This document shows positions 9,089 through 19,424 of a stretch of 53,663 nt of DNA, in pieces (the stretch's first letter is position 1; each line of letters starts with the position of its first letter). A program made the translations under genes and the position numbers. This DNA is from Gloeophyllum trabeum ATCC 11539 (Eukaryota > Basidiomycota > Agaricomycetes > Gloeophyllales > Gloeophyllaceae), in the NCBI RefSeq assembly GCF_000344685.1, contig NW_006920416.1, positions 1,775,299 to 1,828,961 on the forward strand, given 5' to 3'. The notes under the pieces are model-generated. The model saw only the letters and a list, made by a program, of their open reading frames with translations. It made no database searches and had not been told where the DNA came from.

Positions 9089-12000
9089 ATGCGCATTCAT
9101 CCTCCATCCTACCTCACCCTCACGTTCCTTTCATTTCTTTCCTTCCTCTGCGCTCCGGTATGTTCATTGTCATTGAATTGGACCGCAACCCCCTTCACCC
9201 CAGACGCCGTCCCGCTCGCCGTGCGCTCACCATACCTCAGCGCGTGGCTCGCCCAAGGCGTAGGAGCCGCGCTGAACGACGGCTGGTCGACCTTCTGGAC
9301 TGGCTCGGTGCGTCCGTCTCCTTAATTCTTTCCCACCTGATGCTGATATGGAGGAAGTTTAGATTGTGGGATGGGCGGGGTACGTCCGCGTCGATGGCAC
9401 GCCGTATACATTCATGGGTATACCCGGGGGTACGACACCCGTGCCGGCTAAAGCGGTACAGAAGAGCCTGAACGTATGTTAAGTCTCCTCTCCATCGCAA
9501 ACTTGGTACATGCTGATTGAAACGGTCCATACTCCATAGTGGACCGCGACGCAGAGTACGTGCGTCCTCAGCGCGGGCAGTATCGATCTCACCGCCACCT
9601 TCCTCAGCCCCGTTACCGTACGTAGCCCACCCCTGCTTGTACTTGCCACCCCTCATCCAGCCCCCTTGCCCGCTAGCCTACCAACCTCGTCAACCTTCCT
9701 ACCTCGCGCTCACCGTCACCCGAACGACGGGAAGGAGCACGCCGTGCAAGTGTACACCGACATCACGGGCGAGTGGCTCACGAGCAACGACAGCCTCGTC
9801 GCGAACTGGAGTACGAATACAGGGGACAGTGGGGGCGTGTGGACGCACCAAATACAGCTCTCCCAGCAGGAGGTGTACGCGGAGGTGAGCGACCGCGCGC
9901 AATGTGAGTGTACCCACCGTGCCCCGAACATTCGAGTTGCGCTTCGAATGTCTGATTGGTCCTCTCCAGACGGGTCCGCGTATTACTCCACCGTCGCGGT
10001 ACGTCTCCTCTCTTCCCTCTCCCTTTATCCTCACATCCTCACGCCCTGGAAACTGATACCCAGGCTCCTAACACAACCTACTAAACCGGCGAAGACACCC
10101 TCGTCCGCTCGTACTTCCTCGCCAACGGCACACTCCCCGGCGCACAAGACACGGCCTTCCGCGCGGTCTCGGACCGCTGGCCTGTACTCGCGTTCGAGCG
10201 CGACCTCGGCGTGGTGAGCGGGGCGGGCGCGGGGACGGTGGAGTTTGCTGTCGGGCATGTCAGGGATCCGGTGGTGGAGTATGTAGCGGGAGCGGGGACG
10301 CAGAATCGGAGCGTGCATTTCTGGAGGCAGTACGAGAACGACGCGGTACGCGCTACGCCCATCGACCTCAGCGCGTGTCCACCGTTTCTACCTCGATGCA
10401 GATTTCAGATTTTCTGACCGACCACCCAAACGCACTGACCGCTGCGCAAAAATTCGACTCGCGGTTGCAAGCCGACGCGACCAAGGTGTCTAGCAACTAT
10501 GCCGATATGGCAGCGCTTTCGGTGCGCCAGGCGCTGGCGACGGCCGAGCTCACCATCTCCAAAGGGAGCGATGGCGCTTGGAACACGAGCGATACTATGA
10601 TGTTCCTCAAGGGTGCGTGCGTCTCCCGCTACCTCGTCTTTCTATCTCATCCGCTACCATAGAGATATCGAGTTCCGGTGTAAGTAACCTCGCTTGAGGC
10701 CTTGTGACAGGCAGAGCATTGATTGGCGGTACGCAGCTCGCGAGCACCACCGACGTCATCTTCGCCTCCTGGCCGCTCTGGTTGTACGCCAACCCGGCGC
10801 TGGGGAAGTATCTCCTGTTGCCCGTGCTCGCCTACCAGCCGAGCGGGATGTACCCGAATCAGTGGAGCGTGCATGATTTGGGTGCGTGTTGCGTATATCG
10901 AGTGAAGTTGGAGGTGCAAATCCTGATCGGTGTAGGGGCGTATCCGCAGGCGTTGGGGCATAACAACGGTGAGAGGGCTAGTAATTTCTGGTTAGTGATG
11001 TGCGGATCATGGCTCTACCTGCAGGGAAGGACCTGGCGATGCCCGTGGAAGGTATCCTGTCTCTTAACCTGCCCACAAGAGAAGAAAGCTCACAAGGACG
11101 TCACCTGTAGAATGCCGCAACATGCTCATCATGACTCGCCCTTGCCACCAATGACCACTCCCTCGTTAGCACCTACGTCCGTCCCTTCTGTCCCCTTCTC
11201 CTCCTGTCCCCTACTGACTGACGATGACACACAGTACTCCCTCCTGGACCAGTGGACGCAGTACCTCATCGCCAACTCCCTCATGCCGGCCAACCAGTTC
11301 AGCACGGACGTCTTCGCCGGCACGCTGGCGAACCAGACCAACCTCGCCATCAAGGGCATCGTAGGCATCAAGGCGATGAGTATGATTGCGAATATGACCG
11401 GGGATGCCCCGCGGGCGGCGGATTACAGCGTACGCTCGTCCTTTCTCGCATTTCGCGTTGGCAGCGAGGTTTGTTAATGATGGGTCTGTAGTCCGTTGCG
11501 AGTGGGTATGCGGAGCGGTTTGGTCAGCTCGCGGTGGCGAGCACCGGGGGACACTTAGTTTTGTTCACTCACTTGTATCCATCCCTTCATTAACCCACTT
11601 ATTTTGCAGTACGGTGATGGCGGCAGGTATGGTCTTTCATGGTATAGGTCCATGCGTGAGCAGAAGTCCTGACCGCTGCGTCCACCAGCTGGGGCCTCGC
11701 ATACAACATGTACGCTGACGTGCTCCTGGGCACTCAGATGTTCCCGCAGTGGTTGTATCAAATGTCCCGCATTTGTTGTATCAAATGCGTCCGTGTTTCT
11801 AATGAGCTTGTCGGACCGGTACTTATGTGCGTCCCATCCAGAGGACTGTTGGTACGGCACCGTGGCCGGTGAGTATGGAATGTGCTCAAGGCACAACAAC
11901 TCACCAATTGCTCCATAGGCACGTATGGCGTCCCCCTGGACACAAGGCGCGACTGGTACGACGTGGAGTTGGGCGTGGCGCAGGCGTTCCGCGCGCGCGC

Positions 12001-12250
12001 GCCGGTCGGGGCGCACCTTGCGCTCCTGGTTGTCAGTTCCACCGCGATGAATACAAGCAGCGCGGGGTGTGCTATTCCTAGTACCAGTTCTGTTCCAGCG
12101 TTCTCAGGAACGCAGGGGCCGAGTGCGACTGCCAGTGGTGGCGCCATACCAAGCCATACGAGCGCAGCGGCGCGCGTAGTTGCTCGCCAGATCCTCCTGG
12201 TATCATTAATCATCCCGGTATTGGCGCTATGGTCTTGTGTGTGGGTGTAG
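9089..12250 (+). pseudogene. Glutaminase A-like secreted, GPI-anchored protein, decayed copy 1
   Basis: Many short exons encode a protein of the fungal glutaminase GtaA family (DUF4964/DUF5127/DUF4965/DUF1793 type), thought to release glutamate from glutamine outside the cell. A signal peptide (MRIHPPSYLTLTFLSFLSFL) precedes PLAVRSPYLSAWL and GWAGYVRVDGTPYTFMGIP. Later come SVRQALATAEL, DVIFASWPLWLYANP, YPNQWSVHDLG, ECGNMLIM, LANQTNLAIKGIVGIKAMS and a Ser/Thr-rich tail with a hydrophobic end that fits a GPI signal. Introns are clear at about 9309-9363, 9477-9539 and 10345-10398. Damage: a TAA at 10082-10084 (Gln expected in TYxTGEDTLVRSYF), an apparent frameshift near 9720, and a deletion near 11945 that joins VPLDTR to DWYD and removes a stretch still present in copy 2. 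Probably not functional. Confidence 0.8.
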
Positions 12251-12689
12251 GGCGAAGTCTTTCCGATGTGTGTGTCACATAGTCATCATCTCTGGACCCA
12301 GTATGCAATATTTAGTCACGTACCTCGAATTACAGTAGACCAGTGGCTATTGCAGCTTTAGCTGTCCAGAGCCTGCGTCACTCCAATGAGATGGGAAACA
12401 ATAAACCCGGGAGTTCCGTAGGCGATTAAATTTTCTCTTTAGAGTGATAGTGCCGTTAACATCACCAGTCACGTCGGATGACCTCCCTAAGTCCCGATAT
12501 TTGTAGCCGATCTGGTAAGACCCGCTACAGAGCTACCGTAGGATAGTATCTGGAACTATATTCTCTGTACCTTCTCACTCGGTCATGGCACTGTCACACA
12601 CCCCTATGGACATCATTCATTATCAATTCGGACCCGTCCCTCTCAGAATATGATTGTCAAGACCAGCTCATCCAGTTTGAGAGATACCA
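12251..12689. other. Intergenic, 3' flank of glutaminase copy 1
   Basis: No gene is visible. The first about 90 bp (GTGTGTCACATA, GCAATATTTAG) also follow the second glutaminase copy after 29601, showing that the duplicated block included the 3' flank. Confidence 0.5.
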
Positions 12690-14012
12690 CTACCTTAGAA
12701 GCCGTCCACGAACCGAAAGGCCATAGATGCGGAATGACACCAGTCGATGAGTCCATTCGACAACAAGCGCACCGACTTTTGAGTTACATGGGTGCTCGGG
12801 TGGATACATCCAGGTAGGGTCCGGCATATCAAGCCCCGGGCGGACGTGCCACTTGCGCTCAGTCGACTCGTTGTGGTATTCCACCCACCGCTTGCAGCAG
12901 AAGCAGAGGTCGTCGCTGGCGCCCACGATGCGCTCGGTGGTGGCGTTGGCGAGGAGGATAAGTCGCACCTCCGGGTGGAGGAAGACAGTGGCTAGGTCGT
13001 TCCATACAGTGGCTGTGTCGTTCCCGAGCCCTGAAGTGAGCTTGAGCACGTAGTCGACTTCTGCTCTGTCGTCCTCCTGTTCCTCGCCGGACGATTGTTC
13101 GATGAATCCCCCGGTTGCCAAAGCGTCGTAGACGGTAGGCTGAAGATCGAGAACTCGGAACGCTGGAGGGACTGCGATGTCTGTATCCCACATATAGCTA
13201 ATGGTTCCTTCCAGGGTAGGAATCAAGTTCGAAGTCCGAGCTGCCGCCCCGGCGTATCGACCGAGAGCCAACAGTGCAGACATCAGGCTAGCGGAATGGT
13301 GCCGACAGACGTCGAATCTGCGGAGTTGAGTGAGGCGGCGGAAGAATCGCGATCGCCCCAAGACATCACAGAGGCAACACGTGCGGTATACTCGAGTCAA
13401 CGTCGTTCCCTCCTTGATATTCTCGGGCGTGATGGTGCCGACCAGTGAATGTATATCCTCACGCAGCGCCATGAAAAGTCGCTTCAGATAGTCAGCGGGG
13501 GAAAGGGATTCTCTTGCTTCAAATTGCTCCTGGACCCATTCAAGTCTCGGTATCTCCGTTTTGCAGTCTCCCCACATGTCAACCTCGCGTATGAATGACG
13601 CCTCTGTGAAGAACTTGAGGTGCGTCTTTACGTCTCCGATCAATTTCTTGACCCGCTCCACGCCGGTGCAAATGGCTGTGTTGAAAAGGCTCTCCATGTG
13701 GGTGTTCTTGTCTTGAAATAGCCGAAAGAGGTTATTGACCACCTGCCGCTCACTTTCCAAAGGCTCGGCCGCTGTTGCAAGCGTGAATCTCCACCCCTCC
13801 TCAGTTTTATCCATCGTGATGGCCAATGAATGACCCTTTTCTCCGGTACACAGCAGTGTAGCAAGATCATTCAGAAGCGTAATGTTTCGGTCCTTCTCTC
13901 TCAGAGTTTCCTCCACGATGCTGGGAACAACGCCTTCGGGAAGGGGTAATTTAGAGAGCCAGAAGCACCTCAAGATTTGCAGATCGTTCGCAAGCCGCGT
14001 ATTCCGCTCCAT
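12690..14012 (-). CDS. A-type deaminase-fold protein (OTT_1508-like), catalytic residues present
   Basis: The coding region is one exon of 440 residues starting MERNTRLANDLQILRCFWLS at 14012. The open frame continues upstream to 14072, but those 20 residues lie inside a 5'-UTR intron (14015-14076), so I chose the internal Met, which aligns with the sister gene at 6675. The N-terminal helical region (LLNDLATLLCTGEKGHSLAI) is followed by the C-terminal FLHPEVRLILL with H346-P347-E348 and C370-F-C-C373 KRWVEYHN. Zinc ligands and catalytic Glu are in place. It is a diverged paralog of the 6675 gene in inverted orientation across the glutaminase pseudogene. Substrate and partners are unknown; an enzymatic role is inferred only from the motif. 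Confidence 0.72.
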   Translation of the reverse strand: MERNTRLANDLQILRCFWLSKLPLPEGVVPSIVEETLREKDRNITLLNDLATLLCTGEKGHSLAITMDKTEEGWRFTLATAAEPLESERQVVNNLFRLFQDKNTHMESLFNTAICTGVERVKKLIGDVKTHLKFFTEASFIREVDMWGDCKTEIPRLEWVQEQFEARESLSPADYLKRLFMALREDIHSLVGTITPENIKEGTTLTRVYRTCCLCDVLGRSRFFRRLTQLRRFDVCRHHSASLMSALLALGRYAGAAARTSNLIPTLEGTISYMWDTDIAVPPAFRVLDLQPTVYDALATGGFIEQSSGEEQEDDRAEVDYVLKLTSGLGNDTATVWNDLATVFLHPEVRLILLANATTERIVGASDDLCFCCKRWVEYHNESTERKWHVRPGLDMPDPTWMYPPEHPCNSKVGALVVEWTHRLVSFRIYGLSVRGRLLR

Positions 14013-14014
14013 GA

Positions 14015-14076
14015 CTGAACTATTCCTCACATATGTAAGCAGAGATGCGCATATGAGTAAAAGAACTAACACTTAC
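14015..14076 (-). other. 5'-UTR intron of the A-type gene
   Basis: Minus-strand GCAG|GTAAGTG at 14076 and TTCAG| ending at 14015, two bases before the ATG, give a 62-bp intron. The upstream exon has no ATG. A similar acceptor (CTCCACAG) precedes the ATG of the fragment at 26546. Confidence 0.7.
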
Positions 14077-14580
14077 CTGCGTTGATTTCCTCCGGTGCTC
14101 TACTTCGATGATACTGTAAAGTGGGACTGAGGCACCGTGCCCCGCTCAACCGCCTTTTATATCAATTTAGACCTTTTATACGTACTGAGAGATAAGACTA
14201 CGTTTCCGATTCCAAAAAGTGATTGAGTGGCGAATGAATACAATAATGAAACGTGTTCGTCTCTTGCGCCCTTCAGTTTGAAGGAGCGGAATCTAGCCGC
14301 GGATGATAAGTTCCCACGGGTACATCAGGAAACACGCGGAAGCCAGCATAGGTCAATGTAGGTTACAGAGGGCAGAGTGGTCTTTTGGTTCCCCCCCTCC
14401 CCATAGGTCACTATAAAATGCAAGGATATATGAGAGGTCTTATATGGCTCGAAGGTAGAGGCAAATAGGTAATATAGTCGCATAGATGTTGGAGTATAGG
14501 CCGCATAGTCAGCATAGAAGGGTTCAATCATATAACATTCATATAATAAATTGGTCTCTAGCAATAATCTACCGGATGCT
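14077..14580. other. Promoter region of the A-type gene; otherwise empty
   Basis: A minus-strand TATAAAA lies at 14155-14161, about 80 bp upstream of the first donor site, and fits as the core promoter of the 14012 gene. No gene is seen in the rest. Confidence 0.45.
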
Positions 14581-14943
14581 TCATTCGCTGTCGTATTCTA
14601 CCCCGTGCAGCTCCCACTCCCTCCTCGCCGTTGCGTAGTCATCGTTGACAAGTGGGCGTGCATCACCTTCATTTGTCTCTGGTACCGTGACCTTCGCGCA
14701 ACTCCTACGAAAGAAGCTCAGCAAATCATATGCACCTCAAAGCAAGATAATGACTCACCGTGCATGTTTCAGCAAGTTTACTCGGATCCTGGCAACAACA
14801 TCTAGATCTTTGGTCTTGAAGTCAAAGGTCTCAAGGGCGGTAAGCTGCGCATCAAACTTCTGAGCATAGGCCGATTCCGTAAATTGGATATCCATGTGTT
14901 GACCAGTTATCAATTTGTCAAGAGCACATTGAACCAATGCAAC
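14581..14943 (-). pseudogene. Orphan 3' end of an unidentified intron-containing gene
   Basis: Two minus-strand exons, 14759-14943 and 14581-14704, join across a 54-bp intron (CACG|GTGAGT to TCGTAG|GAGT). They give a continuous C-terminus: KLITGQHMDIQFTESAYAQK, then ALETFDFKTKDLDVVARIRV, NLLKHARSCAKVTVPETNE and the end REWELHGVEYDSE, followed by TGA. The splice sites and uninterrupted reading suggest a real host gene. Its 5' part is missing because an LTR begins exactly at 14944. I do not recognise the family. It may be the 3' remnant of a gene destroyed by copia insertion. Confidence 0.5.
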
Positions 14944-15973
14944 TGATGAAGAGTTATGGAGGCAAGAGCACACACAGTACACCCTACACAACTCACCTGT
15001 ATTGAGTGGATGCTACAGCTACTGGTAAAGCTTGTATGAACGACCCTTGTCATTAGGCAGCAGAGCTGCCAAGAGGGGGCAAAGATCCGGATCTCTGACA
15101 CGGACCTCACCATCAGTAGGCCCCTCGTCAGTGTCTGGGGTCCCAAATCGCGTTAAAAGCGGTCATTCTGCGTCTTAGACGTTTCCCTCATTCGATATCA
15201 TATATAATGCTGCAGAGGGAGTCCTCTCATGTAGAATATACCATAGCACCAAAAAACCGCCATAAAATCCCGAGAATGAGTGAATAGAAATCTCACCGAC
15301 CATCCATCGGGTCACGTGACAGACGCGTCCTCGCGATATTGGACTCAACGAAATACTCCGCACGTACTCTTACACATATCCGCGTACTTTACCCTCTCCG
15401 CGAAACCGGTTGGCGATACTGGCGATTATCTAGGCCGCTGCTACATGAGCTTTGCAAGCGAGACCTTCAGCAGCAGTCCGATGATTCTAGTACATGCAGT
15501 ATAATGGTTCAGATTCCTTTAGTGTATATACATATATCAAGTTATCATATGCTGGCTGCTTTTGCGCCACAGACGCGTCGAGGAGAATAAGCAGACGTGG
15601 GAGGAAGTCAGGCTGACTACGGATACATGATGTCAGTGCCGAGCTCTCGGCAGACCTTCTGCGGAAGGTGGTCCTACCCCTTTGTGTCTCCGGGGTCCTT
15701 GTCACTAAGGGAGGTCAGTGTCGGAAAGTAGTGTTTTGACCCCCTCTTGAGAGCTGCAGGGTTTATATACACTGTGGCCCATAGGCTGACTAAGTTACGT
15801 GGAATATCCCTAATCCTACTGAGCTCCACCTATGATGTCACTGACCCACATGAGCTCTGTGCCACACTTGTATCTCCATACAGTTGGTGGAATATACCAG
15901 AATATTCCAGAGGGTTCCAGTATGTTCTGGTATGCTGTAGAACCTGGCAGCTAAGTCAGAGCCTAGTTCAACA
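14944..15973 (-). mobile_element. 3' LTR (LTR-2) of a copia element, split by a hAT-like insertion
   Basis: On the minus strand the LTR starts TGTTGAACTAGG at 15973 and ends TTCATCA at 14944. It follows a purine-rich tract (GCGAGGGGGAG) and the RNase H coding region, as a 3' LTR should. The length is 1030 bp, of which 688 are the insertion at 15070-15749 plus its duplicated target. The left flank is an orphan gene end, so the element inserted into or next to a gene. Confidence 0.85.
15070..15749. mobile_element. Non-autonomous hAT-like DNA transposon, 680 bp
   Basis: The ends are imperfect terminal inverted repeats, CAAGAGGGGGCAAA on the left and CAAGAGGGGGTCAAA read inward from the right, with similarity continuing to GACACnGACCTC about 40 bp inward. 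Perfect 8-bp target-site duplications AGAGCTGC lie at 15062-15069 and 15750-15757; eight bases is the hAT-superfamily size. No transposase is encoded. It inserted into the LTR-2 copy, so it is younger than that copia insertion. Confidence 0.88.
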
Positions 15974-16030
15974 CTCCCCCTCGCTAACTGTCGCGGATAA
16001 TCACGCACACAAGCATTGGGCTGACTTAGA

Positions 16031-16658
16031 TTACTTGTAGAACGTAAGTCCAAGTTGCGCTCTGAAGTGCAGGAATTTGACATGCCCTAAGTTCTTAGTG
16101 AACAAGTCTACAGGGTTATTCTCACCATCAATGTTGAATACTTCTACTTTCTTCTGCTTGACCACTTCCCTGATATAGTGGTAGCGAATGTCAATATGTT
16201 TAGACCTTTGCTCGGTGACTGGATTAGATGCAAGGAAGATAGATCCTTGGTTGTCACCGCAAATAGGAATGGGACCGAGTTGGTAGCCTAACTTATCGAA
16301 GAGTTGTCTATCCCATACACATTGGTGGCTAAAATCACTGAGCACCATGTACTCGGCTTCAGTGGAGGATAGCACAACAGTTTTCTGCGCTCTCGACTGC
16401 CAATTGAATGCGCCATGGGCTAATTTAAGGAAGTAACCAGTTTGGGACTTCCTGGTACTGGGATCTGATGCCCAGTCCGAATCAGTGCACGCAGTAATAC
16501 CAAGTCCACTAGCACCATCAAAAGCTAGCGTATAGTTACGAGTCCCAATTAGATAGCGGCAGAGATACAGTGCTTGAGACGGATTAGCAGCGAATTGCAC
16601 TAACTTGGTCACTGCATAGCTGATATTCGGTTGAGTTCCAAGCACAATGTAAAGCAAG
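16031..16658 (-). pseudogene. Copia reverse transcriptase end and RNase H domain, truncated
   Basis: An uninterrupted minus-strand frame (about 208 residues) starts at LYIVLGTQPNISYAVTKLVQ. It contains LGITACTDSDWASDPSTRKS, LSSTEAEYMVLSDFSHQ and NQGSIFLASNPVTEQRSKHI, the acidic RNase H residues and conserved blocks of copia. It ends with RAQLGLTFYK, followed by a polypurine tract and LTR-2. The coding is intact as far as it goes, but the element is cut at 16659 by an LTR-1 and no upstream pol remains, so it is dead. Confidence 0.88.
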
Positions 16659-17106
16659 TGTTAGGAAGTGATGTCCTAACTAGTCATCTTGAGATAACTG
16701 GGCCATGTGCCAACAGTTATGTTGTCACTACCTCAGTAAGCGTACTGAAAGGTAGGTCTGGCCGGGCCAATGCCAACGGTCAAGTCAAGAGTCCAGGTAA
16801 TCGCTGTATTCAACAGGAGGTTGAACTAAGGAATACATGGGTTTTCCTACAGTATATATAGTAACTGGTATAGGGGTTGATACCCAAAGAAGAGAACAAT
16901 AAGAAAGGACGCGTAAGCTATCCTGTGAGAACGTAACTCAGAGAAATGAGAAATACAAGGGCACCCATTGGTAGAAGGTGAGTCAAGGGAGATAACGTGT
17001 GGGAAGAAGATAGCGTCCATGGGAAGTTCTACTCAGAGAACGGTACTGTCCAGTAGCAATGCTCGGAAGGGAAATGGAATGAGATAAGCATGGGAAAATC
17101 ATAACA
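16659..17106 (+). mobile_element. LTR-1 copy adjoining truncated copia
   Basis: A full 448-bp LTR-1 with TG...CA ends. The flanks GCAAG and CTAAA do not match, and the copia sequence on the left does not resume on the right, so this is a rearrangement breakpoint rather than a simple insertion. Confidence 0.85.
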
Positions 17107-17129
17107 CTAAAGGACCGTGATCCTCGTCT

Positions 17130-17478
17130 CAGACCTCCTTTTGAGTTCAGTCCATGGGTGTCTTGCTGCTTCAACATGGGCAAGCAAGTTTGGACATACC
17201 GTCATCACGATCACCTCAACTGCCCGTTTGGGTGGAGTTCAACAACCGCACTGGGGCACTTTGACCCATGCAAGGCGGGTCATCTTGTTCTCTGGGACTT
17301 GGGCCTTTTAGTCCAATTTCCCCCAGGTTCAACCCAGCCCTCGTTCGCCACTCAAATTTACCAGTGCAGCCGGGTGAGACTTGATATTCTTTTGTGCAGT
17401 GGTCAGGTAGGTGCTAGGCTAGGCCAAGGAGGGGAGACCATGACAACCTACGTGGCCACCAAGCAGCCCGGCTGTACC
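17130..17478 (+). pseudogene. 2OG-Fe(II) dioxygenase-like domain fragment (TET/JBP-like)
   Basis: The plus strand reads NMGKQVWTYRHHDHLNCPFG, then WSSTTALGHFDPCKAGHLVL and WDLGLLVQFPPGS. A frameshift follows, then ALVRHSNLPVQPGET, a TGA (17382-17384) where Arg is expected, and YSFVQ. The pattern HxD, FPPGS and RHSN resembles the iron- and oxoglutarate-binding core of the TET/JBP-like dioxygenases that are expanded in mushroom genomes and often carried by KDZ transposons. Frameshift and stop make it a relic. The family call rests on motif memory. The same sequence reappears after the N gap at 18192-18540, probably as an assembly artefact. Confidence 0.5.
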
Positions 17479-17498
17479 TTTGATATCCACAAATTTGA

Positions 17499-17833
17499 NN
17501 NNNNNNNNNNNNNNNNNNNNNNNNNNNNNNNNNNNNNNNNNNNNNNNNNNNNNNNNNNNNNNNNNNNNNNNNNNNNNNNNNNNNNNNNNNNNNNNNNNNN
17601 NNNNNNNNNNNNNNNNNNNNNNNNNNNNNNNNNNNNNNNNNNNNNNNNNNNNNNNNNNNNNNNNNNNNNNNNNNNNNNNNNNNNNNNNNNNNNNNNNNNN
17701 NNNNNNNNNNNNNNNNNNNNNNNNNNNNNNNNNNNNNNNNNNNNNNNNNNNNNNNNNNNNNNNNNNNNNNNNNNNNNNNNNNNNNNNNNNNNNNNNNNNN
17801 NNNNNNNNNNNNNNNNNNNNNNNNNNNNNNNNN
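17499..17833. other. Assembly gap (335 N)
   Basis: A run of N. The 720-odd bases after the gap repeat those before it (16772-17498 against 17834-18560) almost perfectly, so the gap probably represents unmerged contig ends. Confidence 0.95.
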
Positions 17834-18560
17834 GCCAACGGTCAAGTCAAGAGTCCAGGTAATCGCTGTATTCAACAGGAGGTTGAACTAAGGAATACAT
17901 GGGTTTTCCTACAGTATATATAGTAACTGGTATAGGGGTTGATACCCAAAGAAGAGAACAATAAGAAAGGACGCGTAAGCTATCCTGTGAGAACGTAACT
18001 CAGAGAAATGAGAAATACAAGGGCACCCATTGGTAGAAGGTGAGTCAAGGGAGATAACGTGTGGGAAGAAGATAGCGTCCATGGGAAGTTCTACTCAGAG
18101 AACGGTACTGTCCAGTAGCAATGCTCGGAAGGGAAATGGAATGAGATAAGCATGGGAAAATCATAACACTAAAGGACCGTGATCCTCGTCTCAGACCTCC
18201 TTTTGAGTTCAGTCCATGGGTGTCTTGCTGCTTCAACATGGGCAAGCAAGTTTGGACATACCGTCATCACGATCACCTCAACTGCCCGTTTGGGTGGAGT
18301 TCAACAACCGCACTGGGGCACTTTGACCCATGCAAGGCGGGTCATCTTGTTCTCTGGGACTTGGGCCTTTTAGTCCAATTTCCCCCAGGTTCAACCCAGC
18401 CCTCGTTCGCCACTCAAATTTACCAGTGCAGCCGGGTGAGACTTGATATTCTTTTGTGCAGTGGTCAGGTAGGTGCTAGGCTAGGCCAAGGAGGGGAGAC
18501 CATGACAACCTACGTGGCCACCAAGCAGCCCGGCTGTACCTTGATATCCACAAATTTGAA
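17834..18560 (+). repeat. Gap-flanking duplicate of 16772-17498 (LTR-1 end plus dioxygenase fragment)
   Basis: It starts inside LTR-1 (LTR part 17834-18168) and continues through the same dioxygenase-like fragment at a constant offset of 1062 bp. The only difference I noticed is one T at the gap edge (ACCTTTGATA before the gap, ACCTTGATA after). Treat as one locus unless reads span it. Confidence 0.85.
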
Positions 18561-19424
18561 CTTCTTCAGACAAGAGAGACTGATGCGAGAGTTTCCAAGA
18601 TCCAGAAGCTCACTGCCCAGACGTTTGTGAACCATCTCACGTATCTTGTTGACATCAGATGTGATGTGTTTCCCCTTCAGCACAGCGGTAACCACCTGTT
18701 GAGCGTATGCGGTTTCGCCTCTGACCTCGCAAAGGTACCAGCCCTCGGGATAATATTGAGCAGAGCCTCACCCCTTCGTTGGTGCTTCATACGTCTTGGA
18801 GTCAAGGACCATCAGTGCAAGAGCCAAGAAGGGGACTCTGGGGAGAGTCTTATCAGGTTGGGCAGAGCCAGTGCAAGGTTGTGGATCAATCATTGGGCGG
18901 CGGGATGAGACTGATTGGTAGTGGCATCTCCATATAAACTGTCGATGTCACACGATAACTCAGTCAAATGACAGAGGTTGTAGCATTAAAAGTGGCCACC
19001 CATGGCCAGTGTGTTGATAGGGGTGTATACACAATATGATGCAATGATTCAGTCCAACACAAGCAAGCTAAGTGACAAGGATCAGCTCATTAGTTATTAT
19101 CATAGCTGAATTGAAAGAACATACGTGCACGGCTTATACTTATGGTGGATGCCACATGAAATCAAGTGGCACAGGTTTGCTGGTTAGAAAAATCCAGCCG
19201 GGCTGTTGACTCATGCACTGATATGGTACTGTGACGTGACAATGTGATGATGGCAGCCACTCGGCTCTCCGGTTATGGCTAACCAGCAGCCAGGCTGCCA
19301 CCACATCTCCCAATTTGGAGGGCAGACACAGCTTCCCATATTTGAGTGCAGACACAGCTGGGCTGGATGGCACTGCCTACAAACCCCTCTCCCTTTGTTG
19401 GCATTTGGCTCAGTCAAAAGGTGT
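18561..19424. other. No gene recognised
   Basis: Short overlapping frames only (for example 18510-18695 minus, 19211-19465 minus). The stretch is probably decayed transposon sequence between the dioxygenase relic and the integrase-like gene. Confidence 0.4.

Noticed and set aside
9089..12250. Assignment as a GH76-type mannanase
   Set aside because: The blocks SVRQA, YPNQWSVHDLG, ECGNMLIM and LANQTNLAIKGIVGIKAM fit the glutaminase A family instead.
14013..14072. Hydrophobic N-terminal extension of the A-type protein (possible signal peptide)
   Set aside because: It lies inside a well-formed 5'-UTR intron, and the sister genes begin at the internal Met.
17834..18168. A fourth independent LTR-1 insertion
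   Set aside because: It is part of the gap-flanking duplicate of 16772-17498, most likely an assembly artefact.
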